In this document: one piece after another, positions 9,569-18,257 of the stretch
Position numbering within the stretch: the stretch's first letter is position 1
Layout of the letters: the number at the start of each line of letters is the position of its first letter
Source of the DNA: Opitutaceae bacterium
GTDB taxonomy: Bacteria > Verrucomicrobiota > Verrucomicrobiia > Opitutales > Opitutaceae
Direction of reading: 5' to 3'
Length of the DNA stretch: 64,000 bases
Assembly (NCBI GenBank): GCA_030648295.1
Contig: JAUSID010000035.1
Coordinates: forward strand, 18,438 to 82,437
Position numbers and translations under genes: made by a program
Notes under the pieces: generated by a model
The model's input: only the letters and a program-made list of their open reading frames with translations
The model's database searches: none
Told to the model about the DNA's origin: nothing

Positions 9569-9623
9569 CACGGGCAGGATGCCCGTGCCACTTTCAAATC
9601 CATGGGCGAGACACCCATGCCAC
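9569..9623. repeat. Two adjacent CACGGGC-type palindromes
   Basis: CACGGGCAGGATGCCCGTG (9569-9587, followed by CCAC) and CATGGGCGAGACACCCATG (9601-9619) are two variants of the palindrome family also present at 4.24-4.40 kb. The second copy abuts the stop codon of the ceramidase-like gene and may act in RNA 3'-end stability, which is inference. Confidence 0.75.
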
Positions 9624-11023
9624 TACGGCCGCGGAAACAATTCGGTTAGCAGCCTCGACGCGGCGGTCGCGAGAATTTCTCCGCCGCCGGGCGCGACACG
9701 CGCGCTGTCGACTTCGTAGCTGCCCTCGGGAAACGCCTTCTCGTTTGGAATGTAGCTGATGGCGCCGTTGCCCGATTGTTCGCTCACGAAGGTGAACGCG
9801 AACGGCGAGTTCTGTTTGATCGCGAGTCCGAGTTCGACAAACGAGTCGCCGGGATAACCGACGAGCGCGAGTTCGCGTCCAAACGTGATCGCCTGCACCT
9901 CGCTGGGCCATCCGCCGTCCTTCGCGTATTCCGCGAGATCGATGGTGCGCCAGGCGCGGATCACGCTCGGGAACGGCGCGCCCTTGCCGTGGCCGCGGAG
10001 AACGGTGCGCGCACTTTCGACCTCCGCGGGCGAGGGCGAGCCGCCCACTGGCACCCGCACGGGGCGCGACACCGCCTGCAGCGTGGAAGGTTCGATGGCG
10101 TGGAGATTTGGATACGTCTTCAACACGGCCGCCGCCAGGATCGCGCCGATTCGCGCCGCCTCGGGTTCGCCACTCAACTGGTTCCGGCGCGACGTATCGC
10201 TGTGGTTGATGTTTCCCGAGGTGCCGTTGATGAACACGGTCAGCATCGCGTCGCCCTTCACGCGGCTGAGAACCTGCGCGACGGTGTGCGGGTAGTCCGA
10301 CGAGACGCGACTGCCGCCGACGATGGCGACGTGAAGCGCGAAATTCACAATGGTCACGAGCGGCGCGCCGGTGGCGGATTCGACGTAGACCACGCCGACC
10401 TCCGGATCGATTGGTCCCATCGGCCGGACGATGGCGGGATTTTGCCGGCCGGGATTCATCTTCACGGTGCCGTCGCGCAGGAGAAACCGCCGGTTGAAAC
10501 TAATCGTATCCTCCCGGCCACGACCCGCGAGCAGCCTGGCCGGCTGGAGATCCGCCTCGGCGAGCCGGACACTTTCGGCAATGAGCCGCGGCAGCCCCTC
10601 GACGTAGCGTTCGCTCAACGCCTGCGCCTCCGGACCCGCGAGCGTGTAGAGCAACGGGTGAGTCTGCGGCCCCGCATGACAATGCGTCGCCGCGAGAATC
10701 ACCCGCTCGGCCGGGACGCCGGTGTTTTGCGCGATGTACTCGCGCGTTTTTTTCACGATCGGCGCATGCAGGCTGATCATGTCGCACGCGACGAGAGCCG
10801 CTTTCACGCCGCCGATTTCGAACACCACCGCCTTGGCGTGCACATCCGAGGACACGCCGGCGGAAACCGTGATGCCATAGGAATTGCCAATCACACTGCC
10901 GACCGGCGGCGTAATCACGACCTTGGCGCGGCCGACGCGAAGTTCAGAAGCGTGGAGCAACGGCAGCGCGCAGCTGAACGCGACGAGGCGGATGACGGAG
11001 TGAAATCGATGGGATGACATCAC
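9623..11023 (-). CDS. Neutral/alkaline ceramidase-like secreted enzyme (copy 1)
   Basis: The protein begins with a signal peptide (VAFSCALPLLHASELRVG) and continues with the neutral ceramidase N-terminal pattern: VGRAKVVITPPVGS, then ALVACDMISLHAPIVKKTREY, the metal-binding-like ATHCHAGPQTHP, and FALHVAIVGGSRVSSDYPHTVAQVL with conserved histidines. Family PF04734 enzymes hydrolyse the amide bond of ceramide with a zinc-dependent mechanism, but many bacterial members have unknown substrates. The length, about 466 residues, corresponds to the catalytic domain without the C-terminal Ig-like domain of true ceramidases. It diverges from the TonB receptor gene and has a paralogue at 15.5 kb. Confidence 0.83.
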   Translation of the reverse strand: MMSSHRFHSVIRLVAFSCALPLLHASELRVGRAKVVITPPVGSVIGNSYGITVSAGVSSDVHAKAVVFEIGGVKAALVACDMISLHAPIVKKTREYIAQNTGVPAERVILAATHCHAGPQTHPLLYTLAGPEAQALSERYVEGLPRLIAESVRLAEADLQPARLLAGRGREDTISFNRRFLLRDGTVKMNPGRQNPAIVRPMGPIDPEVGVVYVESATGAPLVTIVNFALHVAIVGGSRVSSDYPHTVAQVLSRVKGDAMLTVFINGTSGNINHSDTSRRNQLSGEPEAARIGAILAAAVLKTYPNLHAIEPSTLQAVSRPVRVPVGGSPSPAEVESARTVLRGHGKGAPFPSVIRAWRTIDLAEYAKDGGWPSEVQAITFGRELALVGYPGDSFVELGLAIKQNSPFAFTFVSEQSGNGAISYIPNEKAFPEGSYEVDSARVAPGGGEILATAASRLLTELFPRP

Positions 11024-11186
11024 GGGGGTAAATTGGAACGGCCGGGAATGCGGTCGGGTTCCGTGAACGCCTGCGTGCCCGAATCGGCTCCCAGCGTAAA
11101 GCCAAACCGCATGATGTGACTCCCGGGCGCCGTGCCGTGACCCGCTGAAATAGGAGTTGAAAGCGGACGCGGGCGGGTATGTTTTC

Positions 11187-11206
11187 GCGTTACCCCCAAG
11201 TAACGC
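11187..11206. promoter_or_regulatory. Candidate operator upstream of TonB receptor
   Basis: GCGTTACCCCCAAGTAACGC is a 7-bp perfect inverted repeat around a 6-bp spacer. It lies in the 290-bp divergent region between the ceramidase-like gene and the TonB receptor gene, about 107 bp before the receptor start. The size and symmetry suit a dimeric regulator. No regulator gene is adjacent. Confidence 0.45.
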
Positions 11207-11313
11207 TTCGGCCGACCCCTAACCGGTCGCATCCTCGCTGCGAGTGTGCGCCTGCATTCGCCCCGCACCCCGGCTGTAGCGCATGACGGCCTGGTCAACC
11301 CTCCAACACCCCC

Positions 11314-14300
11314 ATGAAATCCGCTCGAACCCACTCGTTTCATATCACGCGTCACGGCTGCGCCCTCCTCCTGGCTTGTGTCGCTACGCTTTTCGTGTCG
11401 GCCCAGCCGCCCTCCGGCGGTGGGATCAGCGGTCAGGTGAGCAACGCGGCCACGCAGGCGTATCTCCAAGGCGCCGTGGTGCAGATCGAGGGAACCGATC
11501 GCACGGTGTACACCGATCGCGAAGGGCGCTTTGAATTCGATGGCGTGCCGGGTGACAGCGTCACGCTGGTCGTAAGCTATTCCGGCCTGGACACGCAACG
11601 TGTCCGGACCGCGGTGCCCCGGGGCGGCGTGGCCCGGCAGGACGTCGCGCTCACCGCCGAGGTTTACAAGCTCGAGAAATTCACCGTGGCCGGCGAACGC
11701 GAAGGCACGGCGCTGGCCGAGACACTGCAGCGACAGGCGGGTAACCTGAAGAACGTCGTTTCCTCGGACACGTTCGGCAACGTGGCCGACGGCAACGTGG
11801 GCGAGTTCCTGCAACACGTCGTCGGGATCACCGCCGATTACAACGGCCCCGACGTCCGCCAGATCAGCGTGCGCGGCGTGAGCGCGGATCTGAATTCCGT
11901 CACGATGGACGGGATGAAGGTGGCCACCGCCCAGTCGGCGAACTTCGGGCGCGCGTTCGAGTTCGAGCAGGCCTCGCTCAGCAACATCGAGACGATCGAG
12001 GTGACGAAGGCGGCGTCACCAGACATGGATGCCGACTCGATCGGTGGCAGCGTGAATCTGATCACCAAGAGCGCCTTCGACTCGAAGGCGGGGCGGAGGT
12101 TCAACTACAGCGTGGGCGCGGTGACGGGTCCGAACCGCATCAGTCACTCGTCCCGTTGGAAGATGCCAATCGACGGTTTTGGGCCGTCGATGAACGTGCG
12201 CTATTCGGACGTTCTGGGCGCAAGGCAGAACATCGGAATCACCCTGACCGGCACGATGTTCAGCAAACCCGGCGGCGGCCACACGTCGCTCCTGGCGCAC
12301 GCCCGCGACGTCAACCCGGGGCCGGCCTACACGCAGCAGGCGCAGCGGCGCGTCGAGGGGGCGACCCGCACGCGGCTCGCGAGTGGCGCGAAGATCGATT
12401 ACAAGTGGAGCGAGAACACCACGATTTCGTTCAGCACGTCCTACAATTTCTTCCACGAGAACAACGACACGCGACTGAACAACCTGCAGTACTCGCTCCC
12501 GGCGGCGGCGAACACGGCCGCGGTGACCAATCCGGCCCTCGGCGTCGCCACGCTCGACGCCAGCGGGAATCGGACGGGCGGGGGCTACATCCATCCCGGC
12601 TACACCAACACCATGACGCGCGTGCTCGCGGGCGGCACGAGCACGTTCAGTTCGCTCCAGGTCACGACCAACGACAAATCGGGCCGCACCTTCCTGTTCA
12701 ACCCCTCGGTCCGCCACCGGTTCGGCTCGACGCTGATCGACTACGCCGCGAGTTATTCCAAGTCGTCGAACTGGTACGACGTCTCGCACAAGAACGACAA
12801 ATACAACTCGCGCCCGAAAGGGACGGTGTCGGCGCGATTGAACAACATCGGCTGGATGGTCGATCGTTCACGCGACCTCGAATTCCCCACCATCACCCAG
12901 ACCGAGGGTCCCGACCTGTATGATTTGAACAATTACGGCGCGCTCACCTTGAACCAGAACGACCGGCAGGGGCACGACACCGTGCTCACGGCCAAGTTCA
13001 ACCTGCGCCGGGTGCTGCCGCTGGCGCTCCCCACCTGGGCGAAAACGGGGGCCTCGTTTCAGCGGCAGCAGCGCAAGCTGACGGAGCAATCGCACAACTA
13101 CACGTACCAGGGGCCGGCAGGCACTTTTGGGCAGTTTTTCGACACGACCGGCTACCACAAACTCGACGAACGTACGTACGCCTCGCGCGGCGGCGTGCCA
13201 CCCTGGCCCAATCCGTACATGATCGCGCGCCACCAGCAGGTGCATCCGGAACTCTGGACGCTGGACCCGACGGTGAACGAACGGATTCCGCTGCAGCGGG
13301 ATCGCAAGATCCGCGAGACGGTCCGCGCCGCGTACCTCATGGGCAACACAAGGATCGACCGCCTTTCCGTGCTCGGCGGCGTGCGGATGGAGGAGACGGA
13401 GAACGTCGGCGAAGGGCCGGTCCAGCGCCTCACGGCCGAAGAGCGGGCCCGCCGCGCGGCGTGGGTCGGGCCGGTCACCCCGGACGAGGCGCGTCGCCGG
13501 GTGCGGGCGGAATGGGGCGGCCGGACGAGCGCGAGCGGCGACTACCGTAATTTCTTCCCGAGCGTCCACCTCAAGTACGAGGTCTTCGCCGGGATGATTG
13601 CGCGCGCGAGCTGGTCGAACGGCATCGGGCGGCCGGCATTCGGCAATATCGTTCCCAACAACAACGTGAACGACGACGCGCTCCGGGTCAGCGCGAGCAA
13701 TCCGGATCTGCGGCCGCAGTATTCGGACAACTACGATCTGAGCGCGGAGTATTACTTCAAATCCCAGGGCATGATTTCCGTCGGCGCATTTCGGAAAGAC
13801 ATCGGGGACTATATTCGCACCGACAACAGCCAGATCATCGGCAGCGGCCCGAACAATGGCTTCGACGGCGAGTACGAGGGGTACACGTTGACGACGCAGG
13901 TGAACGATGGGTTCGCCCAAATCGACGGGCTCGAAATCAGCTACCAGCAGCAGCTCGCGTTTCTGCCCGGCTGGGCGCGGGGCTTCGGCGTGCAGGCGAA
14001 CTTCAGCAAGTTCAAGACGAAGGGTCCGAACCGCCGGATCGCGGGGTTCCTCGACCGGACGGGCAACGCCGGCGTCAGCTTCCGCGGCTTCGGCCTAGAT
14101 CTGCGGCTCCTCGCCAACTGGCGCAGCGAGTACCAGACCAGCCAGAACGCCAACCCGTCGCTCGTCCAGTTTCGCAAGGAACGAATCCTGATCAACTGGA
14201 AGTCCCGGTATGCCGTCTCCAAGCGCGTGAGCGTGTTTTTCGACGTGGAGAACATCTTCGGCGAGCCGCTCGACGACATTTACGCGCTGTACCCGGATCG

Positions 14301-14361
14301 CGTGGTGAGTCTCCGGACGTTCGCGCCGAAGATCGTATTCGGAGTCGAAGGACGGCTGTGA
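11314..14361 (+). CDS. TonB-dependent outer-membrane receptor with N-terminal carboxypeptidase-like domain
   Basis: Residues 1-31 form a signal peptide ending LFVSAQ. Residues about 38-110 (GGGISGQVSNAATQAYLQGAVVQIEG, TVYTDREGRFEFDGVPG) are a carboxypeptidase-regulatory-like domain, common on substrate-specific receptors. The plug domain follows (NVADGNVGEFLQHVVGITAD, IRGV-like ISVRGVSADLNSVTMDG, IETIEVTKAASPDMDADSIGGSVNLITK), and the remainder is a 22-stranded-type barrel. The overall pattern matches the TIGR01782-type receptors for oligosaccharides. With the LamG-like and ceramidase-like genes downstream on the same strand it may form an uptake and degradation unit; the substrate is not known. 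Confidence 0.9.
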   Translation: MKSARTHSFHITRHGCALLLACVATLFVSAQPPSGGGISGQVSNAATQAYLQGAVVQIEGTDRTVYTDREGRFEFDGVPGDSVTLVVSYSGLDTQRVRTAVPRGGVARQDVALTAEVYKLEKFTVAGEREGTALAETLQRQAGNLKNVVSSDTFGNVADGNVGEFLQHVVGITADYNGPDVRQISVRGVSADLNSVTMDGMKVATAQSANFGRAFEFEQASLSNIETIEVTKAASPDMDADSIGGSVNLITKSAFDSKAGRRFNYSVGAVTGPNRISHSSRWKMPIDGFGPSMNVRYSDVLGARQNIGITLTGTMFSKPGGGHTSLLAHARDVNPGPAYTQQAQRRVEGATRTRLASGAKIDYKWSENTTISFSTSYNFFHENNDTRLNNLQYSLPAAANTAAVTNPALGVATLDASGNRTGGGYIHPGYTNTMTRVLAGGTSTFSSLQVTTNDKSGRTFLFNPSVRHRFGSTLIDYAASYSKSSNWYDVSHKNDKYNSRPKGTVSARLNNIGWMVDRSRDLEFPTITQTEGPDLYDLNNYGALTLNQNDRQGHDTVLTAKFNLRRVLPLALPTWAKTGASFQRQQRKLTEQSHNYTYQGPAGTFGQFFDTTGYHKLDERTYASRGGVPPWPNPYMIARHQQVHPELWTLDPTVNERIPLQRDRKIRETVRAAYLMGNTRIDRLSVLGGVRMEETENVGEGPVQRLTAEERARRAAWVGPVTPDEARRRVRAEWGGRTSASGDYRNFFPSVHLKYEVFAGMIARASWSNGIGRPAFGNIVPNNNVNDDALRVSASNPDLRPQYSDNYDLSAEYYFKSQGMISVGAFRKDIGDYIRTDNSQIIGSGPNNGFDGEYEGYTLTTQVNDGFAQIDGLEISYQQQLAFLPGWARGFGVQANFSKFKTKGPNRRIAGFLDRTGNAGVSFRGFGLDLRLLANWRSEYQTSQNANPSLVQFRKERILINWKSRYAVSKRVSVFFDVENIFGEPLDDIYALYPDRVVSLRTFAPKIVFGVEGRL

Positions 14362-14558
14362 ACCGCCGGCGGAGCACGGGTGTCCCGCCCGCAGGGCAAA
14401 CGGCAGAAAGAAGAAACGGCAAAAAGAAGAAGCACTCGGAAACGCATCCCCGGGAGCGCGGGCAGCCTGCCCGCCATCGCCTTGGGCGACGGCGGGTCCC
14501 GCCCGCAAGGTGTTGCCGGGCGGCGAGCCCGTCGCTCCAATCCCGCCGCGCCATCACC
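14362..14558. repeat. Short intergenic palindromes
   Basis: The gap between the receptor and the next gene contains GC-rich inverted repeats of the GGGTGTCCCGCCC and GGGCAGCCTGCCC type (about 14377-14390 and 14460-14474) and GGCGGGTCCCGCC near 14488. No gene is seen. Confidence 0.55.
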
Positions 14559-15470
14559 ATGAACAAATCGCTCCTCCTCCTTTTTTCCGCCGTCGCATGT
14601 CCGCTGCTGCCGGCCGCCCAACCGCGCGCGCCCGAGCCGGTGCGTGCGGCGCTCGGCCAGGCGCTCACGTTCCACGCCTCCTTCGATCACGGGCTGAATG
14701 CGGATTTCGCGCGCGGGGATCGGGTCCTCTACAGCTACTCGAATTCGAAGGAGCGCGCGCAGGGCGGCATCACCGGACTGCCCGACGACACGATCAAGAT
14801 CGCTCCTGGCGCGGGCCGGTTCGGCGATGCACTCCACTTCACGAAGAAGAACAACGTGCGGCCCTTCTTCAAGGATGGCGGCAACATCGGCTACCGCACG
14901 AGCGACTGGAGCTACACGGTGTCGGTGTGGCTGCGAATCACGCCCGACACGGATCTGGAGCCGGGCTACTGCGATCCGGTCCAGTTCGTGGGCAACGACA
15001 CCAACAAGGGGTTCATCTTCCTCGAATGGGACAAGGACTCGAATCCGCGGTACTTCCGGTATGCGATCCGGCCGCTGCTGGAGATTTGGGACCCGGGCAA
15101 GGTCGGGTGGGCCAAACTGCCGTTCGACCGGCGGCCGATGGTCCAGGTGGAGCGTGCGCCTTTCTCGAATACACGCTGGACCCACGTCGTGTTCACGGCG
15201 GAGCACATCAACTCCAAATCCCCGAAACCGGTGGGCCGGCTCTACCTCGATGGCCGGCGCCAGGGGGCGATCGAGAACTGGGATCTGACCTTGGGCTGGA
15301 CGCCGGAGTCCGCGCTGCTGGTGCTCGGCGCCGCGTACGTCGGGCACATGGATGAACTCGCGATCTTCAATCGCGGGCTGGGCGACGACGAGGTGAAGGT
15401 GTTGTTCAACCTGCCCAATGGCGTGCGCGAATTGCATGCCGGCGCCGGCAGCGCGCGAAGTCGCAAGTAG
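14559..15470 (+). CDS. Secreted LamG/concanavalin-like domain protein
   Basis: A signal peptide (MNKSLLLLFSAVACPLLPAAQ) precedes a jelly-roll-like domain: LTFHASFDHGLNADFARGD, WSYTVSVWLRITPDTDLEPGY, WTHVVFTAEHINSKSPKPVGRLYLDGRRQG and YVGHMDELAIFNRGLGDDEVKVLF. The final HMDELAIFNRGL block is the classical end of LamG/concanavalin A-like domains. It probably binds carbohydrate or another ligand outside the cytoplasm. The start at 14559 was chosen over an upstream in-frame ATG at 14358 because it gives the signal peptide. It sits between the TonB receptor and the second ceramidase-like gene on the same strand. Confidence 0.83.
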   Translation: MNKSLLLLFSAVACPLLPAAQPRAPEPVRAALGQALTFHASFDHGLNADFARGDRVLYSYSNSKERAQGGITGLPDDTIKIAPGAGRFGDALHFTKKNNVRPFFKDGGNIGYRTSDWSYTVSVWLRITPDTDLEPGYCDPVQFVGNDTNKGFIFLEWDKDSNPRYFRYAIRPLLEIWDPGKVGWAKLPFDRRPMVQVERAPFSNTRWTHVVFTAEHINSKSPKPVGRLYLDGRRQGAIENWDLTLGWTPESALLVLGAAYVGHMDELAIFNRGLGDDEVKVLFNLPNGVRELHAGAGSARSRK

Positions 15471-15491
15471 GAGCACCGCTGTCCGGCTAAG

Positions 15492-16931
15492 ATGACGACG
15501 AGCTTATTCGAATTCTGCCAATCGCCTGCAAGCAGGCTCCTACCAAACACGCCTTTGTCTTCGGTTGAGTGCACGCCGCGAGCGACGCTGTTCAAGCATG
15601 CGCAACGGCTGATTTTCCCCGCGGCGCTCATCGTCGGTTTCACGACCCTTTCCGCCGCGGATGTGCAAACCGCCGCCGACTTGCGGGCCGGGTTCGCGCG
15701 CGCCGACATCACGCCGGATCCGCGGATGCTGAACTGGACGCTGACGCCGCCGCGCCCGTACGGCGAGGTCCACGATCCGCTCTTCGTGCGCGCACTGGTG
15801 CTGTCGGATTCGCGCACGAAGGTGGTGTTCCTGGGCTGGGATTTGCTCGATGCGCGGGAATACGCGGTGGCGCGGATGCGCACGGCGATTTCGCAGGCGA
15901 CCGGAATCCCGGCGGCGCACATCATGATTCAGGCGACGCACAACCATTCGGGGCCGAAGTCCGAGATGGGAAAGGAACCCGGGTTGAAGCGTGAGATGAA
16001 GGCGTCGCGTCCAACGCAGGACGGGCCCGCGTATCGCGAATGGGCGGATCGGCTCGTCACCACCTGCGTCGACATCGTACGCAAGGCCGATGCCGCGCTC
16101 CAGCCGGCGAACCTCACGCTTGGCCGGGCCTACGTGGGGGAGTGGTTGTTCAACCGGCGGCCGGTCCGCAGCGACGGCACCGTTTTGACCATGATGCTGC
16201 CGAAAGATCCCTACGTGCTCGGAAACGGCCTCCGCTTCGGAGCCGTTGATCCCACGATGAACGTGCTGAGCTTGCGCGATCAGGCCGGGAAGAACATCTG
16301 CACGCTCTTCCATGTGCCCATGCACGCGGTCGCGGTGTATTCGGCCTACAAGGGTATTTCCGCCGACTGGCCGGGCCGCGTCACCGATATGCTTCGGGAA
16401 AAATTGGGCGGCGACGCCTTTTTCCTCCAAGGGTGTGCCGGTGACATCGTGCCCGCGCGCCGCGGGTTCGAAGCGGTCGAGGCGATGTCGGAGTTGATAT
16501 CTGCGCGCGCCGCGGCGGCGGACAAGGCGGCGGCGAAAATCAAGACCGGGCCGATTCGCGTGTCGCATGCCGTCCTCGGGCTCCCGGCGACGGCGACGGC
16601 AGCCGAGGATCTCGGACGCGAAGCCATCGACGCGGAAGTTTCGGTGGTGACGATGGGGCCGCTGGCATTCGTGACGCTGCCGGGCGAACCGCTGCAGGAA
16701 CTCGCCACGGCGATTCAGAAACATTCGCCTTACGAGCACACGCTGGTCCTCGGATATGCGAATGGCCGGGGGGTGGGTTATGTCGGGCTGCCCGGTGGGA
16801 AGGTGAAAGGCGGTTACGAGATGAGTGAGGTCGGCGCCGGTGCGGATGAGGCGGGCGGGTTTCTCGTCGAGACGGCGGTGCGATTGCTGCGCAATCCGAT
16901 CACGGCGCCGGACAAACGCGGCACGAAATGA
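15492..16931 (+). CDS. Neutral/alkaline ceramidase-like secreted enzyme (copy 2)
   Basis: The protein resembles the copy at 9.6 kb in order of motifs: LRAGFARADITPDPRML near the N-terminus, KVVFLGWDLLDAREYAVARM, MIQATHNHSGPKSE (equivalent to ATHCHAGP), FHVPMHAVAVY and SADWPGRVTDML, then FFLQGCAGDIVP. These are the metal-site and active-site blocks of the neutral ceramidase fold. A hydrophobic stretch RLIFPAALIVGFTTLSAA at residues about 39-56 suggests export; the start could lie further downstream (for example at an internal ATG-less segment), so the exact N-terminus is uncertain. The role in sphingolipid cleavage is inferred only from family. Confidence 0.82.
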   Translation: MTTSLFEFCQSPASRLLPNTPLSSVECTPRATLFKHAQRLIFPAALIVGFTTLSAADVQTAADLRAGFARADITPDPRMLNWTLTPPRPYGEVHDPLFVRALVLSDSRTKVVFLGWDLLDAREYAVARMRTAISQATGIPAAHIMIQATHNHSGPKSEMGKEPGLKREMKASRPTQDGPAYREWADRLVTTCVDIVRKADAALQPANLTLGRAYVGEWLFNRRPVRSDGTVLTMMLPKDPYVLGNGLRFGAVDPTMNVLSLRDQAGKNICTLFHVPMHAVAVYSAYKGISADWPGRVTDMLREKLGGDAFFLQGCAGDIVPARRGFEAVEAMSELISARAAAADKAAAKIKTGPIRVSHAVLGLPATATAAEDLGREAIDAEVSVVTMGPLAFVTLPGEPLQELATAIQKHSPYEHTLVLGYANGRGVGYVGLPGGKVKGGYEMSEVGAGADEAGGFLVETAVRLLRNPITAPDKRGTK

Positions 16932-17047
16932 TTTCCTCCGCCGGTGCGCTGCGAGCCTCGGGGGCGGGCAGCCGCGGCTTGCCCGGTGGCGTCGCATCTC
17001 CGCAAATGGGAATCGCGTCGCAGCCCACGACAGTTTGTGTTCGGCCC

Positions 17048-17914
17048 ATGCCCGTCAGCAAAGCCATCATCCTGCTCAACCCGGCCAAGGGCCACGCGCG
17101 CCGCACGGCTGAGACGCTGAAGGAAATCTTCGACGCGCACGGCGTCGTCCACGAATGGCGCGAGGCACTGCCGCCGGAAAAGATCGTGTACCGCAAGCTG
17201 AACGACCTGCGGCACTGCACGGCCGACTTGATCATCGCGTGCGGCGGCGATGGCACGCTGCTTCAGACCGCGCAACGCTCCCGCGGCTCCGGGGTGCCGA
17301 TCCTCGGCATCAACATCGGCTACCTTGGCTTCATCACTTCGGTGCCGGGGAAAAGCGTCCGCTCGGCCATGCGGCGTGTACTCGAAGCCGATTATGTGAT
17401 CAGCCGGCGAATGGCGCTCGACGTGGAAGTCGAGACCGAGGGGAAGATCGACGCCGGCTGGGCGTTGAACGACATCGTGATCGCCCGCGGCGCCAACCCG
17501 CACCTGATCGAGCTCAACGCCCGCATCAGATCGCGGCCACTGACCAAATACCGCTGCGACGGATTGATCGTGGCGACGCCGACGGGTTCCACCGCGTACT
17601 CGCTCGCGGCCGGCGGGCCGATCGTGAGCCCCGAGTGCAACGTGCTGACGGTCACGCCGATTTGCCCGCATGCGCTGACGAACCGGCCGGTGGTGATCAA
17701 CTCGACCGAGGCGATCGAGCTGCGGCTCGCGCGTGGTTCCGGCAGCGGCGCGGTGCAGGTTGACGGCATGAACATCTCCCAGGTGGAGAGCAACAGCGTC
17801 ATCCGGGTGAAGACCTCGGCGGACTCCGTCCCGATCGCATTCCTCCCCGAGATAAACTATTACGACATCCTGGCGGAGAAACTCGGCTGGACAGGCGATG
17901 GTTTGAAGCCTTAG
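17048..17914 (+). CDS. nadK: NAD kinase
   Basis: The 288-residue protein shows the NAD kinase signature: GGDGT at residues 66-70 (DLIIACGGDGTLLQT), GINIGYLGFITSV, ALNDIVIARG with the conserved ND, and CDGLIVATPTGSTAYSLAAGGPIVSP. It phosphorylates NAD+ to NADP+ with ATP or polyphosphate in the cytosol. The ATG at 17048 gives the usual N-terminus (SKAIILLNPAKGHARRTAETL); a longer frame reaches back to 16928 but its first 40 residues do not look like the family. It follows the ceramidase-like gene but is functionally unrelated. Confidence 0.95.
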   Translation: MPVSKAIILLNPAKGHARRTAETLKEIFDAHGVVHEWREALPPEKIVYRKLNDLRHCTADLIIACGGDGTLLQTAQRSRGSGVPILGINIGYLGFITSVPGKSVRSAMRRVLEADYVISRRMALDVEVETEGKIDAGWALNDIVIARGANPHLIELNARIRSRPLTKYRCDGLIVATPTGSTAYSLAAGGPIVSPECNVLTVTPICPHALTNRPVVINSTEAIELRLARGSGSGAVQVDGMNISQVESNSVIRVKTSADSVPIAFLPEINYYDILAEKLGWTGDGLKP

Positions 17915-17933
17915 CGCACAGCGATCAAATGGA

Positions 17934-17955
17934 GCCGCGGCGCCCACGCCGCGGC
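17934..17955. repeat. GC-rich palindrome after nadK
   Basis: GCCGCGGC, a 6-nt loop and GCCGCGGC form a perfect 8-bp stem just downstream of the nadK stop. It lacks a T-run, so it is a repeat or a transcript-stabilising hairpin rather than a standard terminator. Confidence 0.6.
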
Positions 17956-18105
17956 CGACCGAACATGAAGAACGCAGGCTGCACGCCTAGGTGAAGGCGA
18001 GGGCGAGCCCATGCACGCGAAACGAGGAAAGTGGCTCCCAGCCGCAGCTGGAGGCTTTTGCAGCGCCGCACGGCATTAATTCCCCCGAATTGCCCCGGCT
18101 GAGTT

Positions 18106-18180
18106 TGTCATCTAATAGATGACAAACGTGTCGGTCCCCCACAGGGCGGGCTGGGTGAGTTTGTCATCTATTAGATGACA
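18106..18180. repeat. Pair of 19-bp palindromes TGTCATCTANTAGATGACA
   Basis: Copies at 18106-18124 (centre A) and 18162-18180 (centre T) are perfect around the centre and share the upstream flank TGAGTT. They lie 77-151 bp before the amine-oxidase start. The arrangement, two copies a short distance apart with TGTCA/TGACA ends, parallels the 9.1-kb pair. Confidence 0.85.
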
Positions 18181-18234
18181 TTGGGGCGCGGCGGGCCGCC
18201 ATGGGAACGAGCGCACCAGTAGCGTCAATCGGGG

Positions 18235-18257
18235 TCTTTTGGGCATACCCCAAAAGA
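18235..18257 (+). promoter_or_regulatory. Stem-loop directly abutting the amine-oxidase start codon
   Basis: CTTTTGGG (18236-18243), loop CATAC, and CCCAAAAG (18249-18256) form an 8-bp perfect stem; the ATG begins at the next base. The position normally holding a Shine-Dalgarno is inside the hairpin and no GGAG-like sequence is present, so initiation may be structure-dependent. Confidence 0.6.

Noticed and set aside
16928..17047. N-terminal extension of NAD kinase
   Set aside because: The 40 added residues are Gly/Ser/Pro-rich repeat-like sequence and family members start near MPVSKAIILL.
17934..17955. Rho-independent terminator for nadK
   Set aside because: A stable stem is present but no T-run follows, so it is listed as a repeat/hairpin only.
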